A stretch of 64,000 nt of DNA from Providencia alcalifaciens. Its GTDB lineage: Bacteria; Pseudomonadota; Gammaproteobacteria; Enterobacterales; Enterobacteriaceae. Both the position numbers and the translations under genes were made by a program. The notes below the pieces were generated by a model. That model had not been told where the DNA came from and searched no databases. It saw only the letters and a list, made by a program, of their open reading frames with translations. The DNA is taken from the NCBI RefSeq assembly GCF_020271745.1, contig NZ_CP084296.1, forward strand, positions 2,790,001-2,854,000. Direction: 5' to 3'. Shown here in pieces: positions 12,389 to 21,980 of this stretch (within the stretch, counting starts at the first letter, position 1; each line of letters starts with the position of its first letter).

Positions 12389-14671
12389 TTACAGAGTACT
12401 GGTGAAAGTACGAGTAATAACGTCTTGCTGTTGTTCTTTAGTCAGAGAGTTAAAGCGCACTGCGTATCCTGATACACGGATAGTCAGCTGCGGATATTTC
12501 TCTGGGTTTTCCATCGCGTCTAACAGCATTTCGCGGTTCATGACGTTCACGTTTAAGTGCTGGCCACCTTCGATAGAAGATTCATGGTGGAAGTAACCAT
12601 CCATCAGACCCGCTAAGTTAGTTTTACGTACTTCGTCGTCTTTACCTAATGCATTTGGTACGATAGAGAAGGTATAAGAAATACCATCTTTCGCGTAAGC
12701 AAACGGCAGTTTAGCCACTGAAGTCAGTGATGCAACCGCACCTTTTTGGTCACGACCGTGCATCGGGTTAGCACCTGGTCCGAATGGAGCGCCAGCGCGA
12801 CGACCATCTGGGGTGTTACCTGTTTTCTTACCATACACAACGTTAGAAGTGATAGTCAGAACGGATTGAGTTGGAACCGCGTTACGGTAAGTAGGCAGTT
12901 TCTGGATTTTCTTCATGAAACGTTCTACTAAGTCACAAGCGATGTCATCAACACGTGGGTCGTTGTTACCGAATTGTGGGTATTCACCTTCGATTTCGAA
13001 GTCGATAGCGATGCCATCTTCGTCACGAATAGGTTTAACTTTTGCGTATTTGATTGCAGACAGTGAGTCAGCCGCAACAGACAGACCTGCGATACCGCAT
13101 GCCATTGTACGGTAAACATCACGGTCATGAAGTGCCATCAGCGCTGCTTCATAGCTGTATTTATCGTGCATGAAGTGGATGCAGTTCAGCGCAGTGACGT
13201 ACTGAGTTGCTAACCAATCCATGAAGTGGTCCATTTTGTTCATCACGGTATCGAAATCAAGAACTTCGTCCATGATTGGTGCATGTTTAGGACCGACTTG
13301 CATTTTCAGTTTTTCGTCCACACCACCATTGATGGTGTACAGCATAGTTTTCGCTAAGTTTGCACGAGCACCGAAGAACTGCATTTGCTTACCAACAATC
13401 ATTGGGCTCACGCAACATGCGATTGCGTAGTCATCATTGTTGAAGTCAGGACGCATTAAGTCATCGTTTTCATACTGTACAGATGAAGTATCGATAGACA
13501 CTTTTGCTGCGAACTTTTTGAAGTTCATTGGCAGTTTTTCTGACCACAGGATAGTCATGTTAGGCTCTGGAGATGGGCCCATGGTATACAGTGTGTTCAG
13601 GAAACGGAAGGTGTTTTTAGTCACCATAGTACGGCCATCAAGACCCATACCAGCCAGTGATTCTGTAGCCCAGATTGGGTCACCAGAGAACAGCTCATCG
13701 TATTCAGGTGTACGTAAGAAACGAACCATACGCAGTTTCATGACTAAATGGTCAATCAGTTCTTGCGCTTGTTCTTCTGTAATTTTACCTGCTTCTAAGT
13801 CACGTTGGATGTACACGTCTAAGAACGTAGATACACGACCAAATGACATCGCTGCACCGTTTTGAGATTTAACAGCGGCTAAGTAACCGAAGTAAGTCCA
13901 TTGAACCGCTTCTTGCGCGTTAGTTGCAGGACCTGAGATGTCGTAGCCATATTTAGCCGCCATCTCTTTGATTTGGCCGAGAGCACGGTGCTGTTCAGCA
14001 ATTTCTTCGCGCAGTTGGATAGTCATTTGCAGGTCTTCACCTTTCTCTAATCTTTCTTGCAGAGAGGTGAATTGGTTGAACTTGTCTTTCATCAGGAAAT
14101 CAATACCGTACAGCGCAACGCGACGGTAGTCACCGATGATACGACCACGACCATAAGCATCAGGTAAACCAGTTAAGATACCTGATTTACGGCATTTTAA
14201 GATGTCTGGCGTATAAACATCGAAAACACCTTGGTTATGGGTTTTACGGTAGTCAGTGAAGATTTTTTTCAGGCTAGGATCTAAAGTACGATCGTAAGCT
14301 TTACATGAACCTTCAACCATTTTGATACCACCGAACGGGATAAGACCACGTTTCAGAGGTGCATCAGTTTGTAAACCAACGATAGTTTCTAAGTCTTTGC
14401 TAATGTAACCAGCATCATGGGAAGTGATTGTTGAAGCAACGTCTGTATCAAAATCAACTGGCGCATGAGTGCGGTTTTCGATTTTGATCCCTTCCATAAC
14501 TTTTTCCCACAGCTTATCAGTCGCTGGAGTAGAGCCTGCTAAGAAAGATTCATCACCTTCATACGGAGTATAGTTTTTCTGAATAAAGTCACGGACGTTG
14601 ACGTTATTCTGCCAGTCACCTTGGCTAAAACCTTGCCATGCTAAAGCGAATTTTTCATTTAATTCGGACAT
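12389..14671 (-). CDS. pflB: Formate acetyltransferase (pyruvate formate-lyase)
   Basis: Converts pyruvate and CoA to acetyl-CoA and formate in anaerobic growth. The catalytic Cys-Cys pair is in IACCVSPM, and the glycyl-radical motif is RVSGYAVRF near the C-terminus. I place the start at the ATG at 14671 ([12 protein letters not shown], as in E. coli, with AAAGGTAAAAG upstream), giving 760 residues, although the frame stays open for seven more codons. Codon use is strongly biased, as expected for an abundant enzyme. It lies downstream of focA in the same orientation with an 88-base gap. Confidence 0.98.
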   Translation of the reverse strand: MSELNEKFALAWQGFSQGDWQNNVNVRDFIQKNYTPYEGDESFLAGSTPATDKLWEKVMEGIKIENRTHAPVDFDTDVASTITSHDAGYISKDLETIVGLQTDAPLKRGLIPFGGIKMVEGSCKAYDRTLDPSLKKIFTDYRKTHNQGVFDVYTPDILKCRKSGILTGLPDAYGRGRIIGDYRRVALYGIDFLMKDKFNQFTSLQERLEKGEDLQMTIQLREEIAEQHRALGQIKEMAAKYGYDISGPATNAQEAVQWTYFGYLAAVKSQNGAAMSFGRVSTFLDVYIQRDLEAGKITEEQAQELIDHLVMKLRMVRFLRTPEYDELFSGDPIWATESLAGMGLDGRTMVTKNTFRFLNTLYTMGPSPEPNMTILWSEKLPMNFKKFAAKVSIDTSSVQYENDDLMRPDFNNDDYAIACCVSPMIVGKQMQFFGARANLAKTMLYTINGGVDEKLKMQVGPKHAPIMDEVLDFDTVMNKMDHFMDWLATQYVTALNCIHFMHDKYSYEAALMALHDRDVYRTMACGIAGLSVAADSLSAIKYAKVKPIRDEDGIAIDFEIEGEYPQFGNNDPRVDDIACDLVERFMKKIQKLPTYRNAVPTQSVLTITSNVVYGKKTGNTPDGRRAGAPFGPGANPMHGRDQKGAVASLTSVAKLPFAYAKDGISYTFSIVPNALGKDDEVRKTNLAGLMDGYFHHESSIEGGQHLNVNVMNREMLLDAMENPEKYPQLTIRVSGYAVRFNSLTKEQQQDVITRTFTSTL

Positions 14672-14759
14672 GATACTTTTACCTTTTAACAATGGATCTT
14701 TGAGGGATCTTAATAAATCTTTGTGTACTTGTAATATCGATCATATTAACCAATTTCGA

Positions 14760-15617
14760 TTAATGTTTTTCGCTATTACGTAGATGCATTAACCAGTAAA
14801 TCAGGCCGACTAACACTGCGCCGCCAATAACATTCCCGATAGTTACTGGTATTAAATTTTCGGTAATAAAGTTTCCAACGGTTAAGTTAGAAAATTGTTC
14901 TGGTGCCATGTTGATATTTGTCCAAAACTCAACAGGGGCGAATTCTTTAATCATGATAGCGAGAGGGATCATAAACATATTTGCAATACTATGTTCAAAG
15001 CCACTTGCGACAAACATTGCGATTGGCAGAACTAATACTACCAGTTTGTCAGTTAGGCTACGACCGGCATAGCTCATCCAAACTGCTAAACAAACCATTA
15101 AGTTAGCTAAAATACCTAAAAAGACGGCTTCAACAAAAGTATGGTGCAATTTGTAGTTAGCCGTTTGGAGAACGTTTAATCCCCATTGCCCATTCGCCGC
15201 AGCATATTGGCCTGCAAACCAAATAATAGCGACAAAAAACAGTGCGCCAATTAAGTTGCCAATATAAACGTTGAACCAATTGAGGAACATTTTTCCCCAA
15301 GTGATTTTACCCGTTGCTTTAGATACGATGGTAAGAACTGTGGATGTAAATAAGTCAGCACCGCATACAACAACTAACATTAGTCCAAGGGAGAAGCAGA
15401 TACCGCCAATCAGTTTAGTAAAACCGTAAGGAGCACTTGCTGCGCCTGTCGTCGCAGTAATATAGAAAACGAAAGCGATAGAGATAAAGATACCAGCGGT
15501 GAATGCTGACAAGTAGGTAATAGCTGGGTGTTTGTTCGTTTTATAAACACCCACATCATCAGCGACTTGAGCCATTACAGCAGGGGATAATAAATTAAAA
15601 GGATTGTCAGCTTTCAT
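14760..15617 (-). CDS. focA: Formate channel FocA
   Basis: Pentameric inner-membrane formate/nitrite-family channel that exports and re-imports formate made by PflB. At 285 residues with six TM helices it has family length; the N-terminal MKADNPFNLLSPAVMAQVADD matches E. coli FocA. The conserved central region around KTLGGICFSLG-like and ANLMVCLAVWMSY segments is present. First gene of the focA-pflB unit; an FNR-type site lies upstream. Confidence 0.97.
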   Translation of the reverse strand: MKADNPFNLLSPAVMAQVADDVGVYKTNKHPAITYLSAFTAGIFISIAFVFYITATTGAASAPYGFTKLIGGICFSLGLMLVVVCGADLFTSTVLTIVSKATGKITWGKMFLNWFNVYIGNLIGALFFVAIIWFAGQYAAANGQWGLNVLQTANYKLHHTFVEAVFLGILANLMVCLAVWMSYAGRSLTDKLVVLVLPIAMFVASGFEHSIANMFMIPLAIMIKEFAPVEFWTNINMAPEQFSNLTVGNFITENLIPVTIGNVIGGAVLVGLIYWLMHLRNSEKH

Positions 15618-15688
15618 ACTAACACTCTCTTACAAAGTTGATTAATTATAGCACGCAATTATAGTAACAAACGGGTGTGATGATAAAT

Positions 15689-15702
15689 TTGATGTGGATC
15701 AT
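15689..15702. promoter_or_regulatory. FNR-type site upstream of focA
   Basis: TTGATGTGGATCAT matches the FNR consensus TTGAT-N4-ATCAA at 9 of 10 positions and lies 72 bases upstream of focA. FNR/ArcA control of focA-pfl is established in E. coli; here it is inferred from the site. Confidence 0.65.
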
Positions 15703-15910
15703 GAAGTGTCGAGAGAATAGGGCGAAAACAGCATAAAAAACGTCAAAATTAAGCCTAATCAATTGATTTTTATGTAAAAAATATTTTTTAAATTTTATAA
15801 ATAATTTTTATAAAACAGCTCAAAACGGTCTCGAGAAGTAAAATGTTACAGACGATTGTTAACTAATTTCGATAATTATTATGTGATTGAAATTAAATAT
15901 TGCTTAAGTA

Positions 15911-15973
15911 AAGATAAAAGCCCAGAGGCTTTTATCTTGTTCCCCCACGAAACTCATGTGTTTAGTGGGGGGG
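15911..15973 (-). terminator. Tandem hairpins after ycaO
   Basis: Two hairpins follow the ycaO stop. The nearer (about 15942-15972) pairs CCCCCAC..AAAC with GTTTA..GTGGGGG. The farther (15911-15938) has perfect 12-bp arms AAGATAAAAGCC/GGCTTTTATCTT. No long T-tract follows, but together they should separate ycaO from focA. Confidence 0.6.
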
Positions 15974-15981
15974 GATTCTAA

Positions 15982-17736
15982 TTACGCATTAGCGCGCTTA
16001 GCTTTTTGCAGCTTTTCATAGGCTGCTAAAAGTCCTTGATGAGCAGGTAATGCTTTGAGCTCTTCATCAATAGACCATAATCCGTAGAAGCTCGACTCAC
16101 CCGCAATTGCTGCCGACGCCGCATCTACCGCTTCTTGTCCATACATACGAACAAATGCTTGATAATACTGAGCAGGCTCTCTCTCTTTTTCTTGGGAAAG
16201 CAGCAGCAGGGTATGCAAGCAGCGATAGTAATTAGCGCGTTCTGGCGTGAAGACGGAGCTGTTGAAGTCCTGTGTCCATTCAACCCAAGCCAGTGCTTGT
16301 TCAAGGTCGCCACCCGCTAAGGCTAACATTGATTTCAATTCGCCAATACGTAGGTTGCTCCAGCCATTATCTTTACCAACAGCCAGGCCTAACAGTTCGC
16401 GAACACGGGTAAAGTCATCTAATCCGTCGTCATCTAACTGTTCAATGAGAGCAAGATAATCTTCTTTTTCCCACTGGCTATCAGGGAGGGACATAATGGT
16501 GTCGCGCAGGTAAGCGCCCATTGCATTGTTGGCAATATGCAAATCTTCTACAGGATAGATATCTGACATACCTGGCACCAAGATACGGCAAGCATACACA
16601 CCTAAATGGCTGTAATCTGCGATATACACTTGCGCGTCAAGTTTGTTGAAGATTGCCATTAACGTTGCAAATTCTTCAGTCGTGGTGCCTTTAAAGCTCC
16701 AATCTGCAAATGGATAATCCGCATCGTCTTTAAACATATCCCAGCTAATTAAACCGCTCGAATCGATAAAGTGAGTTTCTAAATTTGTGTGCTCACCGAC
16801 TTCTTCATCGTCAAAAGTTGGGGCGTTAAATACGTCCAAATCTTTCAGTCCACGACCTTGCAGTAACTCAGTGACTGTACGCTCTAAGGCAACACCAAAA
16901 TCAGGGTGCGCACCGAAAGAGGCAAAACAAGTCCCGTTCTGTGGATTAAACAGCACAACACAGATGACTGGGAATTGCCCACCCAAAGAGGCGTCGTAAC
17001 AGAAGATAGGGAAGCCTTCGTTTTCCAGCGTTTCAATCGCTGCAACGACACCAGGGTAGCGTGCCATTACGTCTGTTGGAATCGTTGGCAGACTGATACT
17101 TTCGGCAATGATTTTATTTTTCACAAAGCGTTCGAATACTTCGGATAACCCTTGTACACGGGCTTCGTTTGCGGTGTTTCCTGCGGACATACCATTAGAC
17201 ACATACAAGTTGCCGACGATATTCATTGGAATATAGACGGTGCTGTTATCCGATTGACGTGTAAATGGCAGGGCACAAATACCGCGTTCTTCATTACCTG
17301 ATTGCAGGTCAATCAGTTGGCTTCCAGCGAGTGCATTGTCGGGATCATAAAAAGCAATTAAGCGCTCATCCAGCAAACCGGTTGGCAGGCTATCATCTTC
17401 AGTTAATGGGAACCATTTCTCATTAGGATAATGAACGAAATCCCCCTCAGCGATGGATTTACCTAAATAGAAATCCGCGAAGAAATAGTTGGTGGATAAA
17501 CGCTCAAAATATTCACCGAGAGCAGAGGCTAAAGCTGCTTTTTTACTTGCGCCTTTACCGTTGGTGAAGCACAGCGGACACTCTTTGTCACGAATATGAA
17601 CGGACCAAACATTTGGAACCGGATTCAGCCAAGAGGCTTCTTCGATATTAAACCCTAAATTTTTCAGTTTGGTTTGGAATGCATCAATGGAGTCTTCGAG
17701 TGCGGCATCTTTGCCGGGAATAAATGTTTGGCTCAT
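15982..17736 (-). CDS. ycaO: YcaO, ATP-dependent cyclodehydratase-like protein linked to RimO
   Basis: Founding member of the YcaO family; in E. coli it supports RimO-dependent beta-methylthiolation of ribosomal protein S12 (known biology, partner not seen here). At 584 residues it has the family's size. The N-terminal half has the ATP-binding signatures (GKGASKKAALASALGEYFER and NTANEARVQGLSEVFERFVK); the C-terminal third is the TPR-like tail typical of the non-heterocyclase branch. It has no precursor peptide or RiPP genes nearby, so it is the housekeeping protein. Divergent from ansB. Confidence 0.95.
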   Translation of the reverse strand: MSQTFIPGKDAALEDSIDAFQTKLKNLGFNIEEASWLNPVPNVWSVHIRDKECPLCFTNGKGASKKAALASALGEYFERLSTNYFFADFYLGKSIAEGDFVHYPNEKWFPLTEDDSLPTGLLDERLIAFYDPDNALAGSQLIDLQSGNEERGICALPFTRQSDNSTVYIPMNIVGNLYVSNGMSAGNTANEARVQGLSEVFERFVKNKIIAESISLPTIPTDVMARYPGVVAAIETLENEGFPIFCYDASLGGQFPVICVVLFNPQNGTCFASFGAHPDFGVALERTVTELLQGRGLKDLDVFNAPTFDDEEVGEHTNLETHFIDSSGLISWDMFKDDADYPFADWSFKGTTTEEFATLMAIFNKLDAQVYIADYSHLGVYACRILVPGMSDIYPVEDLHIANNAMGAYLRDTIMSLPDSQWEKEDYLALIEQLDDDGLDDFTRVRELLGLAVGKDNGWSNLRIGELKSMLALAGGDLEQALAWVEWTQDFNSSVFTPERANYYRCLHTLLLLSQEKEREPAQYYQAFVRMYGQEAVDAASAAIAGESSFYGLWSIDEELKALPAHQGLLAAYEKLQKAKRANA

Positions 17737-17798
17737 TGTCAGTCACTTGTAAATGGCTTGTTTCAGATGGCGGCTATGATACGGATTTTTTGCTTAGT

Positions 17799-17833
17799 GC
17801 TCACGCTTTTTATGCTGAGCTCACGCTTTTTAT
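17799..17833. repeat. 15-bp direct repeat in ycaO-ansB spacer
   Basis: GCTCACGCTTTTTAT occurs at 17799-17813 and again at 17819-17833, a 20-bp period that is about two helical turns. It lies in the 235-base divergent promoter region. Confidence 0.85.
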
Positions 17834-17971
17834 TCAAGACAGGAAAATAGCGAAAAATTAAAATTTACTAAAATGACAAAGTCGATCACAAAACTCTCAG
17901 ATTAAATCCACATAATAACGTGAGTTTATTTTTAATATCATGCTAGTTAATTTTAGTTAAAGGAAAATAGG

Positions 17972-19015
17972 ATGAAAAACCGAAATAAAGCGCTGCTAGC
18001 CACATTAGTTTCACTGTTTGCTGCATCCGCATTCGCACAACCGAATATTACGGTGTTGGCAACGGGTGGTACCATTGCGGGTGGTGGAGAATCAGCAACA
18101 GGTTCAAGCTACCAAGCTGGGAAAGTAGGAATTGACTCTTTACTTAATGCGGTACCAGAGACTAAAAAAATTGCTAACCTAAGCGGTGAGCAGCTGGTAA
18201 ATATCGGCTCTCAAGATATGAATGACCAAGTTTGGTTAACTCTCGCTAAAAAAATCAATCAAGATTGTAATAAAACCGATGGCTTCGTTATCACTCATGG
18301 TACTGACACCATGGAAGAAACAGCTTTCTTTCTTGATTTAACCACTGCTTGTAAAAAACCGATTGTGATGGTGGGTGCAATGCGTCCTTCTACAGCATTG
18401 GGCGCTGACGGTCCATTGAACTTATACAATGCCGTAGTATTAGCATCTGATAAATCTGCAGGGGAGCGTGGTGTGCTGATGGCGATGAATGACAAAGTGA
18501 TCCAAGGTCGCAATGTGATGAAAATGAGCACAACAGAAGTTCAAGCCTTTGATGCCGTGAATGCGGGGGCAGAAGGCTATATTCATGATGGTAAAGTCAC
18601 TTATTATCAAGCACCTCAGCCTCGTGGAGATAAACCTGTTTTTGATGTGAGCAAATTAGATAAATTACCGGAAGTGGGCATTGTTTATAACTATGCGAAT
18701 GCATCTTCAGCACCAGTAAAAGCACTACGCGAAGAAGGTGTTAAAGGCATTGTAAGTGCTGGTGTAGGTAACGGGAATATGTATAAAACGATTTTTGATG
18801 CACTCGCCAATGCAGCAAAAGAGGATGTTGTCGTGGTGCGTTCTAGTCGCGTACCGACTGGTTATACAACGCGAAATGCGGAAGTGAATGATAATGAATA
18901 TGGGTTTGTGGCATCTGAAAGATTGAATCCACAAAAATCTCGTGTATTACTGCAATTAGCTTTAACACAAACGAAAGACCCGAAAAAAATCCAAGAAATG
19001 TTTGAACAATATTAA
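17972..19015 (+). CDS. ansB: Type II L-asparaginase (periplasmic)
   Basis: Hydrolyses asparagine to aspartate and ammonia in the periplasm. A signal peptide (KNRNK charged start, hydrophobic core, cleavage after AFA at residue 22) precedes mature QPNITVLATGG. The nucleophile Thr34 lies in ATGGTIAGGG, and the second catalytic triad element is in ITHGTDTMEET. At 347 residues it is the normal length for the high-affinity type II enzyme. E. coli ansB is anaerobically induced by FNR and CRP; I could not identify a convincing site here. Confidence 0.97.
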   Translation: MKNRNKALLATLVSLFAASAFAQPNITVLATGGTIAGGGESATGSSYQAGKVGIDSLLNAVPETKKIANLSGEQLVNIGSQDMNDQVWLTLAKKINQDCNKTDGFVITHGTDTMEETAFFLDLTTACKKPIVMVGAMRPSTALGADGPLNLYNAVVLASDKSAGERGVLMAMNDKVIQGRNVMKMSTTEVQAFDAVNAGAEGYIHDGKVTYYQAPQPRGDKPVFDVSKLDKLPEVGIVYNYANASSAPVKALREEGVKGIVSAGVGNGNMYKTIFDALANAAKEDVVVVRSSRVPTGYTTRNAEVNDNEYGFVASERLNPQKSRVLLQLALTQTKDPKKIQEMFEQY

Positions 19016-19026
19016 TATTGAATAAT

Positions 19027-19052
19027 AGGCGGCTGAAATGCCGCCTTTATTC
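19027..19052 (+). terminator. Intrinsic terminator of ansB
   Basis: AGGCGGC/GCCGCCT stem with a 6-base loop, followed by TTATTC. Confidence 0.85.
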
Positions 19053-19189
19053 TATTTCTATTACACATAATAAATGTATTTTTAGTATGAATTAAATTAA
19101 GAACATAAGAATAACTCGATAATAAACTCTTATAGAGTGGCTAATTACGTTTATTATCGAAGGTTTTGAATGCTAAGCAACAAATTTAA

Positions 19190-19867
19190 TTATAAAGAAC
19201 CCTCATCAGCTATTTGAGTCTCTGATTTTCCTTGTTTGAATTTTTCTTTAAATGCGGAGATATTACCTTCTGATTTGGCCACAGATTTGACTTCTGCTAG
19301 ACCAGAAAAAATACCGCCTTTTTTGATGGATAAATTTGAATAGCGAATCGTGCCGTAAATTTCACCATTAGTATCAATACTAATGGTTTCTGAAATGCAC
19401 TCCCCTTCCACTTTACCGTTTACCCACAACTCGTTACTGGTGATATTGCCGGTAACTTGGCCATTTTGCATGATTTTAACGGTATTATTTTTACCAATAA
19501 TATTGCCAATGACAGTGCCATAGATATGAACTTGTTCATTAGAGGTGATATTACCTTCAAAAACAACATCTTTGGCGATGATAGTATTGGTTTTTTCTTC
19601 GCTGATCACCGGTGACGATACTTGTATTTTTTCCTCAGCAATTTGCTGCATGATTTCTTCTTTATTGATAGTGGGAGTGGGCTCTGGTTTGCTTTGTTTT
19701 TTATTGAACATGGGACTAACCTTTTTGTAATTGAAGTATAAAACTAAACAAATGATTGAAGATATAAAGGCAACAGATGCCACGATGGTATATCTAAAAA
19801 ACCACGCTATCAAAGTAAGAAACCAGAAGAAAAAACTTATGTTCAAAAACAGATATGTTTTCTTCAT
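19190..19867 (-). CDS. ccmA: CcmA-type membrane-anchored bactofilin
   Basis: Polymer-forming cytoskeletal protein. Two hydrophobic segments at about 5-25 and 28-47 anchor a 225-residue protein; a Lys/Pro/Glu-rich linker follows, then a bactofilin right-handed beta-helix (about 95-185) with repeating turns such as VVFEGNITSNEQVHIYGTVIG and NGQVTGNITSNELWVNG. This layout matches Proteus mirabilis CcmA, which affects cell curvature and swarming (established for Proteus; inferred here). Most bactofilins lack the double TM anchor. It stands alone on the minus strand between ansB and fur. Confidence 0.85.
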   Translation of the reverse strand: MKKTYLFLNISFFFWFLTLIAWFFRYTIVASVAFISSIICLVLYFNYKKVSPMFNKKQSKPEPTPTINKEEIMQQIAEEKIQVSSPVISEEKTNTIIAKDVVFEGNITSNEQVHIYGTVIGNIIGKNNTVKIMQNGQVTGNITSNELWVNGKVEGECISETISIDTNGEIYGTIRYSNLSIKKGGIFSGLAEVKSVAKSEGNISAFKEKFKQGKSETQIADEGSL

Positions 19868-20059
19868 TCCTTAATCTCTTACACACAAATTTGATAATTA
19901 GTATAAATTAAAATAGCACATAACAAATTAAAGAATAGAGGAAGATTTTGGTTTTATCTGAAGAAATAACGCTATGTATTTTTAAAAAATAGTCGCTAAT
20001 TTTCAGGGAAAGAGTAGAAATAAAGAGTAGAAGTAGAGAAATGTTAAGTATATTTAAAC

Positions 20060-20097
20060 AAAAATACCCATTAATGAACATTAAGTGGGTATTTTTA
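20060..20097. terminator. Bidirectional terminator after fur
   Basis: AAATACCCA/TGGGTATTT arms with an inner ATTAATG/CATTAAG extension; T-tracts lie on both strands. It ends fur on the minus strand. Confidence 0.75.
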
Positions 20098-20155
20098 ACA
20101 TTAACTGACTCGTTAAATAAAGCGCATTTTTAGTTATCAGCGCTTGATTAAGTCA

Positions 20156-20602
20156 TTATTTAGCTTCGTGTGCAGCACTATTTTCACGACAGTCGCCTTC
20201 AGCGCAATGACCGTACAAATATAAACTGTGGTTAGAGAGTTTGATGCCGTGACGAGCAGCGATATCATGCTGACGTTTTTCGATTGATTCGTCAGTGAAT
20301 TCGATAACCTTGCCACAATCTAAACAGATTAAGTGGTCATGGTGGTGTTGCTGAGTTAATTCAAATACGGATTTTCCACCTTCGAAATTGTGGCGAGTTA
20401 CAATACCCGCATCATCAAATTGGTTTAATACGCGGTAAACAGTGGCTAACCCAATTTCTTCACCAATATCAATCAGCTTTTTGTAGAGATCTTCCGCACT
20501 GACGTGATGGCACTCAGGCTCCTGAAGTACTTCCAAAATCTTCAATCTTGGAAGAGTGACTTTGAGTCCTGCATTTTTCAATGCTTTATTATTGTCTGTC
20601 AT
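20156..20602 (-). CDS. fur: Ferric uptake regulator
   Basis: Iron-responsive repressor. At 148 residues it has the family's length. The winged-helix DNA-binding domain (1-82) contains GLATVYRVLNQFDDAGI. The dimerisation domain has the HHHDHLICLDCGKVIEF metal cluster and a second Cys pair near the C-terminus (HCAEGDC), both intact. It lies downstream of fldA in the same orientation, as in E. coli, with a 229-base gap holding a hairpin, so it is probably transcribed from its own promoter as well. Confidence 0.98.
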   Translation of the reverse strand: MTDNNKALKNAGLKVTLPRLKILEVLQEPECHHVSAEDLYKKLIDIGEEIGLATVYRVLNQFDDAGIVTRHNFEGGKSVFELTQQHHHDHLICLDCGKVIEFTDESIEKRQHDIAARHGIKLSNHSLYLYGHCAEGDCRENSAAHEAK

Positions 20603-20752
20603 GCGGGCTTGTCCTGTATTTTAAATCATAAATTTAACAATAATGAGACGTTTTTAACAAAAATCCAGTTGTCTTCTAAACTGATTTACAATTATAGGCA
20701 TGGAAAATAAAAATAGAAACCATGCATTGTCTCATTATTTTGATTCGTTCTT

Positions 20753-20811
20753 AAAAGCGAGTCCATTAGATGGAAGGAATAACCCATCATATCGAATGGC
20801 TCCCGCTTTTA
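20753..20811 (-). terminator. Hairpin after fldA
   Basis: AAAAGCG..AGTCCATT pairs with AATGG..CTCCCGCTTTT (two mismatches). On the minus strand it is preceded by A-rich and followed by TTTTAAG sequence, about 20 bases after the fldA stop. Confidence 0.55.
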
Positions 20812-20831
20812 ATTGACAATCTATGTCATTA

Positions 20832-21359
20832 TTAGCCAAGGATTTCAGCCAGAGACATCTCTTCAGAGATCTGTTTAACCCAAGCGTCAACACGTTCTTC
20901 GGTCAGTTCTGGTTGACGATCTTCATCGATAGCAAGGCCGATAAAGTGATTATCGTCCGCCATACCTTTAGAAACTTCAAAGTGGTAGCCTTCAGTTGGC
21001 CAATGGCCCACGATCACTGCTCCACGCGGCTCAATGATGTCACGGATAGTTCCCATCGCATCACAAAAATACTCTGCGTAGTCTTCTTGGTCTCCACAAC
21101 CAAACAGTGCGACAAGCTTGCCGTCAAAATCAATTTCTTCCAATGTCGGGAAAAAATCATCCCAATCACACTGAGCTTCACCGTAATACCAGGTAGGGAT
21201 GCCAAGAAGTAGGATATCAAACGCTTCGATATCTTCTTTGCTGCATTTAGCAATATCGTGAACTTCTGCAACATCTTTGCCTAATCTTTCTTGGATCATT
21301 TTGGCAATATTTTCTGTGTTACCTGTGTCACTTCCGAAGAAAATGCCTATAACTGCCAT
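20832..21359 (-). CDS. fldA: Flavodoxin 1
   Basis: Essential FMN electron carrier, donor to PFL activase, IspG/IspH, BioB and others. The phosphate-binding loop GSDTGNTENIAK is at about residues 9-20, and the isoalloxazine loops PTWYYGEAQCDWDDF and GDQEDYAEYFCDA are present (long-chain flavodoxin). At 175 residues it is full length. It is encoded upstream of fur, as in E. coli. The presence of pflA in this window supplies one known client. Confidence 0.97.
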   Translation of the reverse strand: MAVIGIFFGSDTGNTENIAKMIQERLGKDVAEVHDIAKCSKEDIEAFDILLLGIPTWYYGEAQCDWDDFFPTLEEIDFDGKLVALFGCGDQEDYAEYFCDAMGTIRDIIEPRGAVIVGHWPTEGYHFEVSKGMADDNHFIGLAIDEDRQPELTEERVDAWVKQISEEMSLAEILG

Positions 21360-21513
21360 AAAGTGATTAACCTCTTGTTTTTCTAGTAGAGAGTATAAAT
21401 TACCGATTCTGCTAGAACTAAAAATAGAACGAAAATAGGTAAAATTTTGCGCCTTATTTTGGCGAAAAAAACAGTGTTAGTCTGTCAAATTTGTGTGATT
21501 TACCCAGATACGA

Positions 21514-21807
21514 TTAGCGATCAATTGTCTCACTAACCTGCTCAAGTTGAGCCATCAAAATTTCTTCAATTAGCTCACTTCGGCTTATGTTTTTCTCTTC
21601 AGCTAATTGGTTTAAGACCGCGACAGCGTCTTCATTTAATTTCAGCTCAACTCGACGTAGCCCTTTGACTTTGTCTCGTTTTAGCTGATTTCGCTTATTG
21701 ATTCGTAATTGTTCATCCCGCGACAACGGGCTAGTTTTTGGTCGCCCAGGCCTGCGTTCTTCTGCGAACAAATCCAGTGTGGTGCGGTCAGTTTGTTCTT
21801 TTGCCAT
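21514..21807 (-). CDS. ybfE: YbfE, small ribbon-helix-helix-like protein (LexA regulon in E. coli)
   Basis: A 97-residue basic protein with the family motif RRPGRPKTSPLSRDEQLRINKRNQ and a C-terminal segment (VELKLNEDAVAVLNQLAEEKNISRS, given here in part) resembling a ribbon-helix-helix fold. The function is not known. In E. coli it is LexA-controlled; I see no CTGT-N8-ACAG site in the 170 bases upstream here. It normally neighbours ybfF, but here the type I secretion operon comes between. Confidence 0.88.
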   Translation of the reverse strand: MAKEQTDRTTLDLFAEERRPGRPKTSPLSRDEQLRINKRNQLKRDKVKGLRRVELKLNEDAVAVLNQLAEEKNISRSELIEEILMAQLEQVSETIDR

Positions 21808-21935
21808 ATCTACTATTGCTAACGGAAGGGGTGTGCCAGTAATTCAGCGGGCAATGATACCCTAGCTGAACCCCTAGTACCATAGGTGCATACCCCGCTA
21901 ATTCATCTAATAGATTAAAAAAAAAGCACTTTTAA

Positions 21936-21974
21936 GAAAAAAGCATCGCTCAAAGGGTAAGTGATGCTTTTTTA
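21936..21974. terminator. Bidirectional terminator at the end of the secretion operon
   Basis: AAAAAAGCATCGCT pairs with AGTGATGCTTTTTT (one mismatch). It carries A and T tracts on both flanks, so it terminates the minus-strand operon. Confidence 0.85.
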
Positions 21975-21980
21975 TTCAGA

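Larger units (their letters stand above)
15618..15981. other. focA-ycaO intergenic region
   Basis: A 364-base AT-rich region holding the focA leader and promoter, one FNR-like site, a 12-bp palindrome AATCAATTGATT (15757-15768) and two tandem hairpins next to the ycaO stop. No ORF is supported. Confidence 0.5.

Noticed and set aside
17875-17895. CRP-like site upstream of ansB
   Set aside because: TGACA and TCACA are present, but the spacing is seven bases and the left half is poor.
20603-20700. Upstream uof-like leader ORF for fur
   Set aside because: No frame of suitable length ending at the fur start; the nearest ATG is followed at once by a stop.
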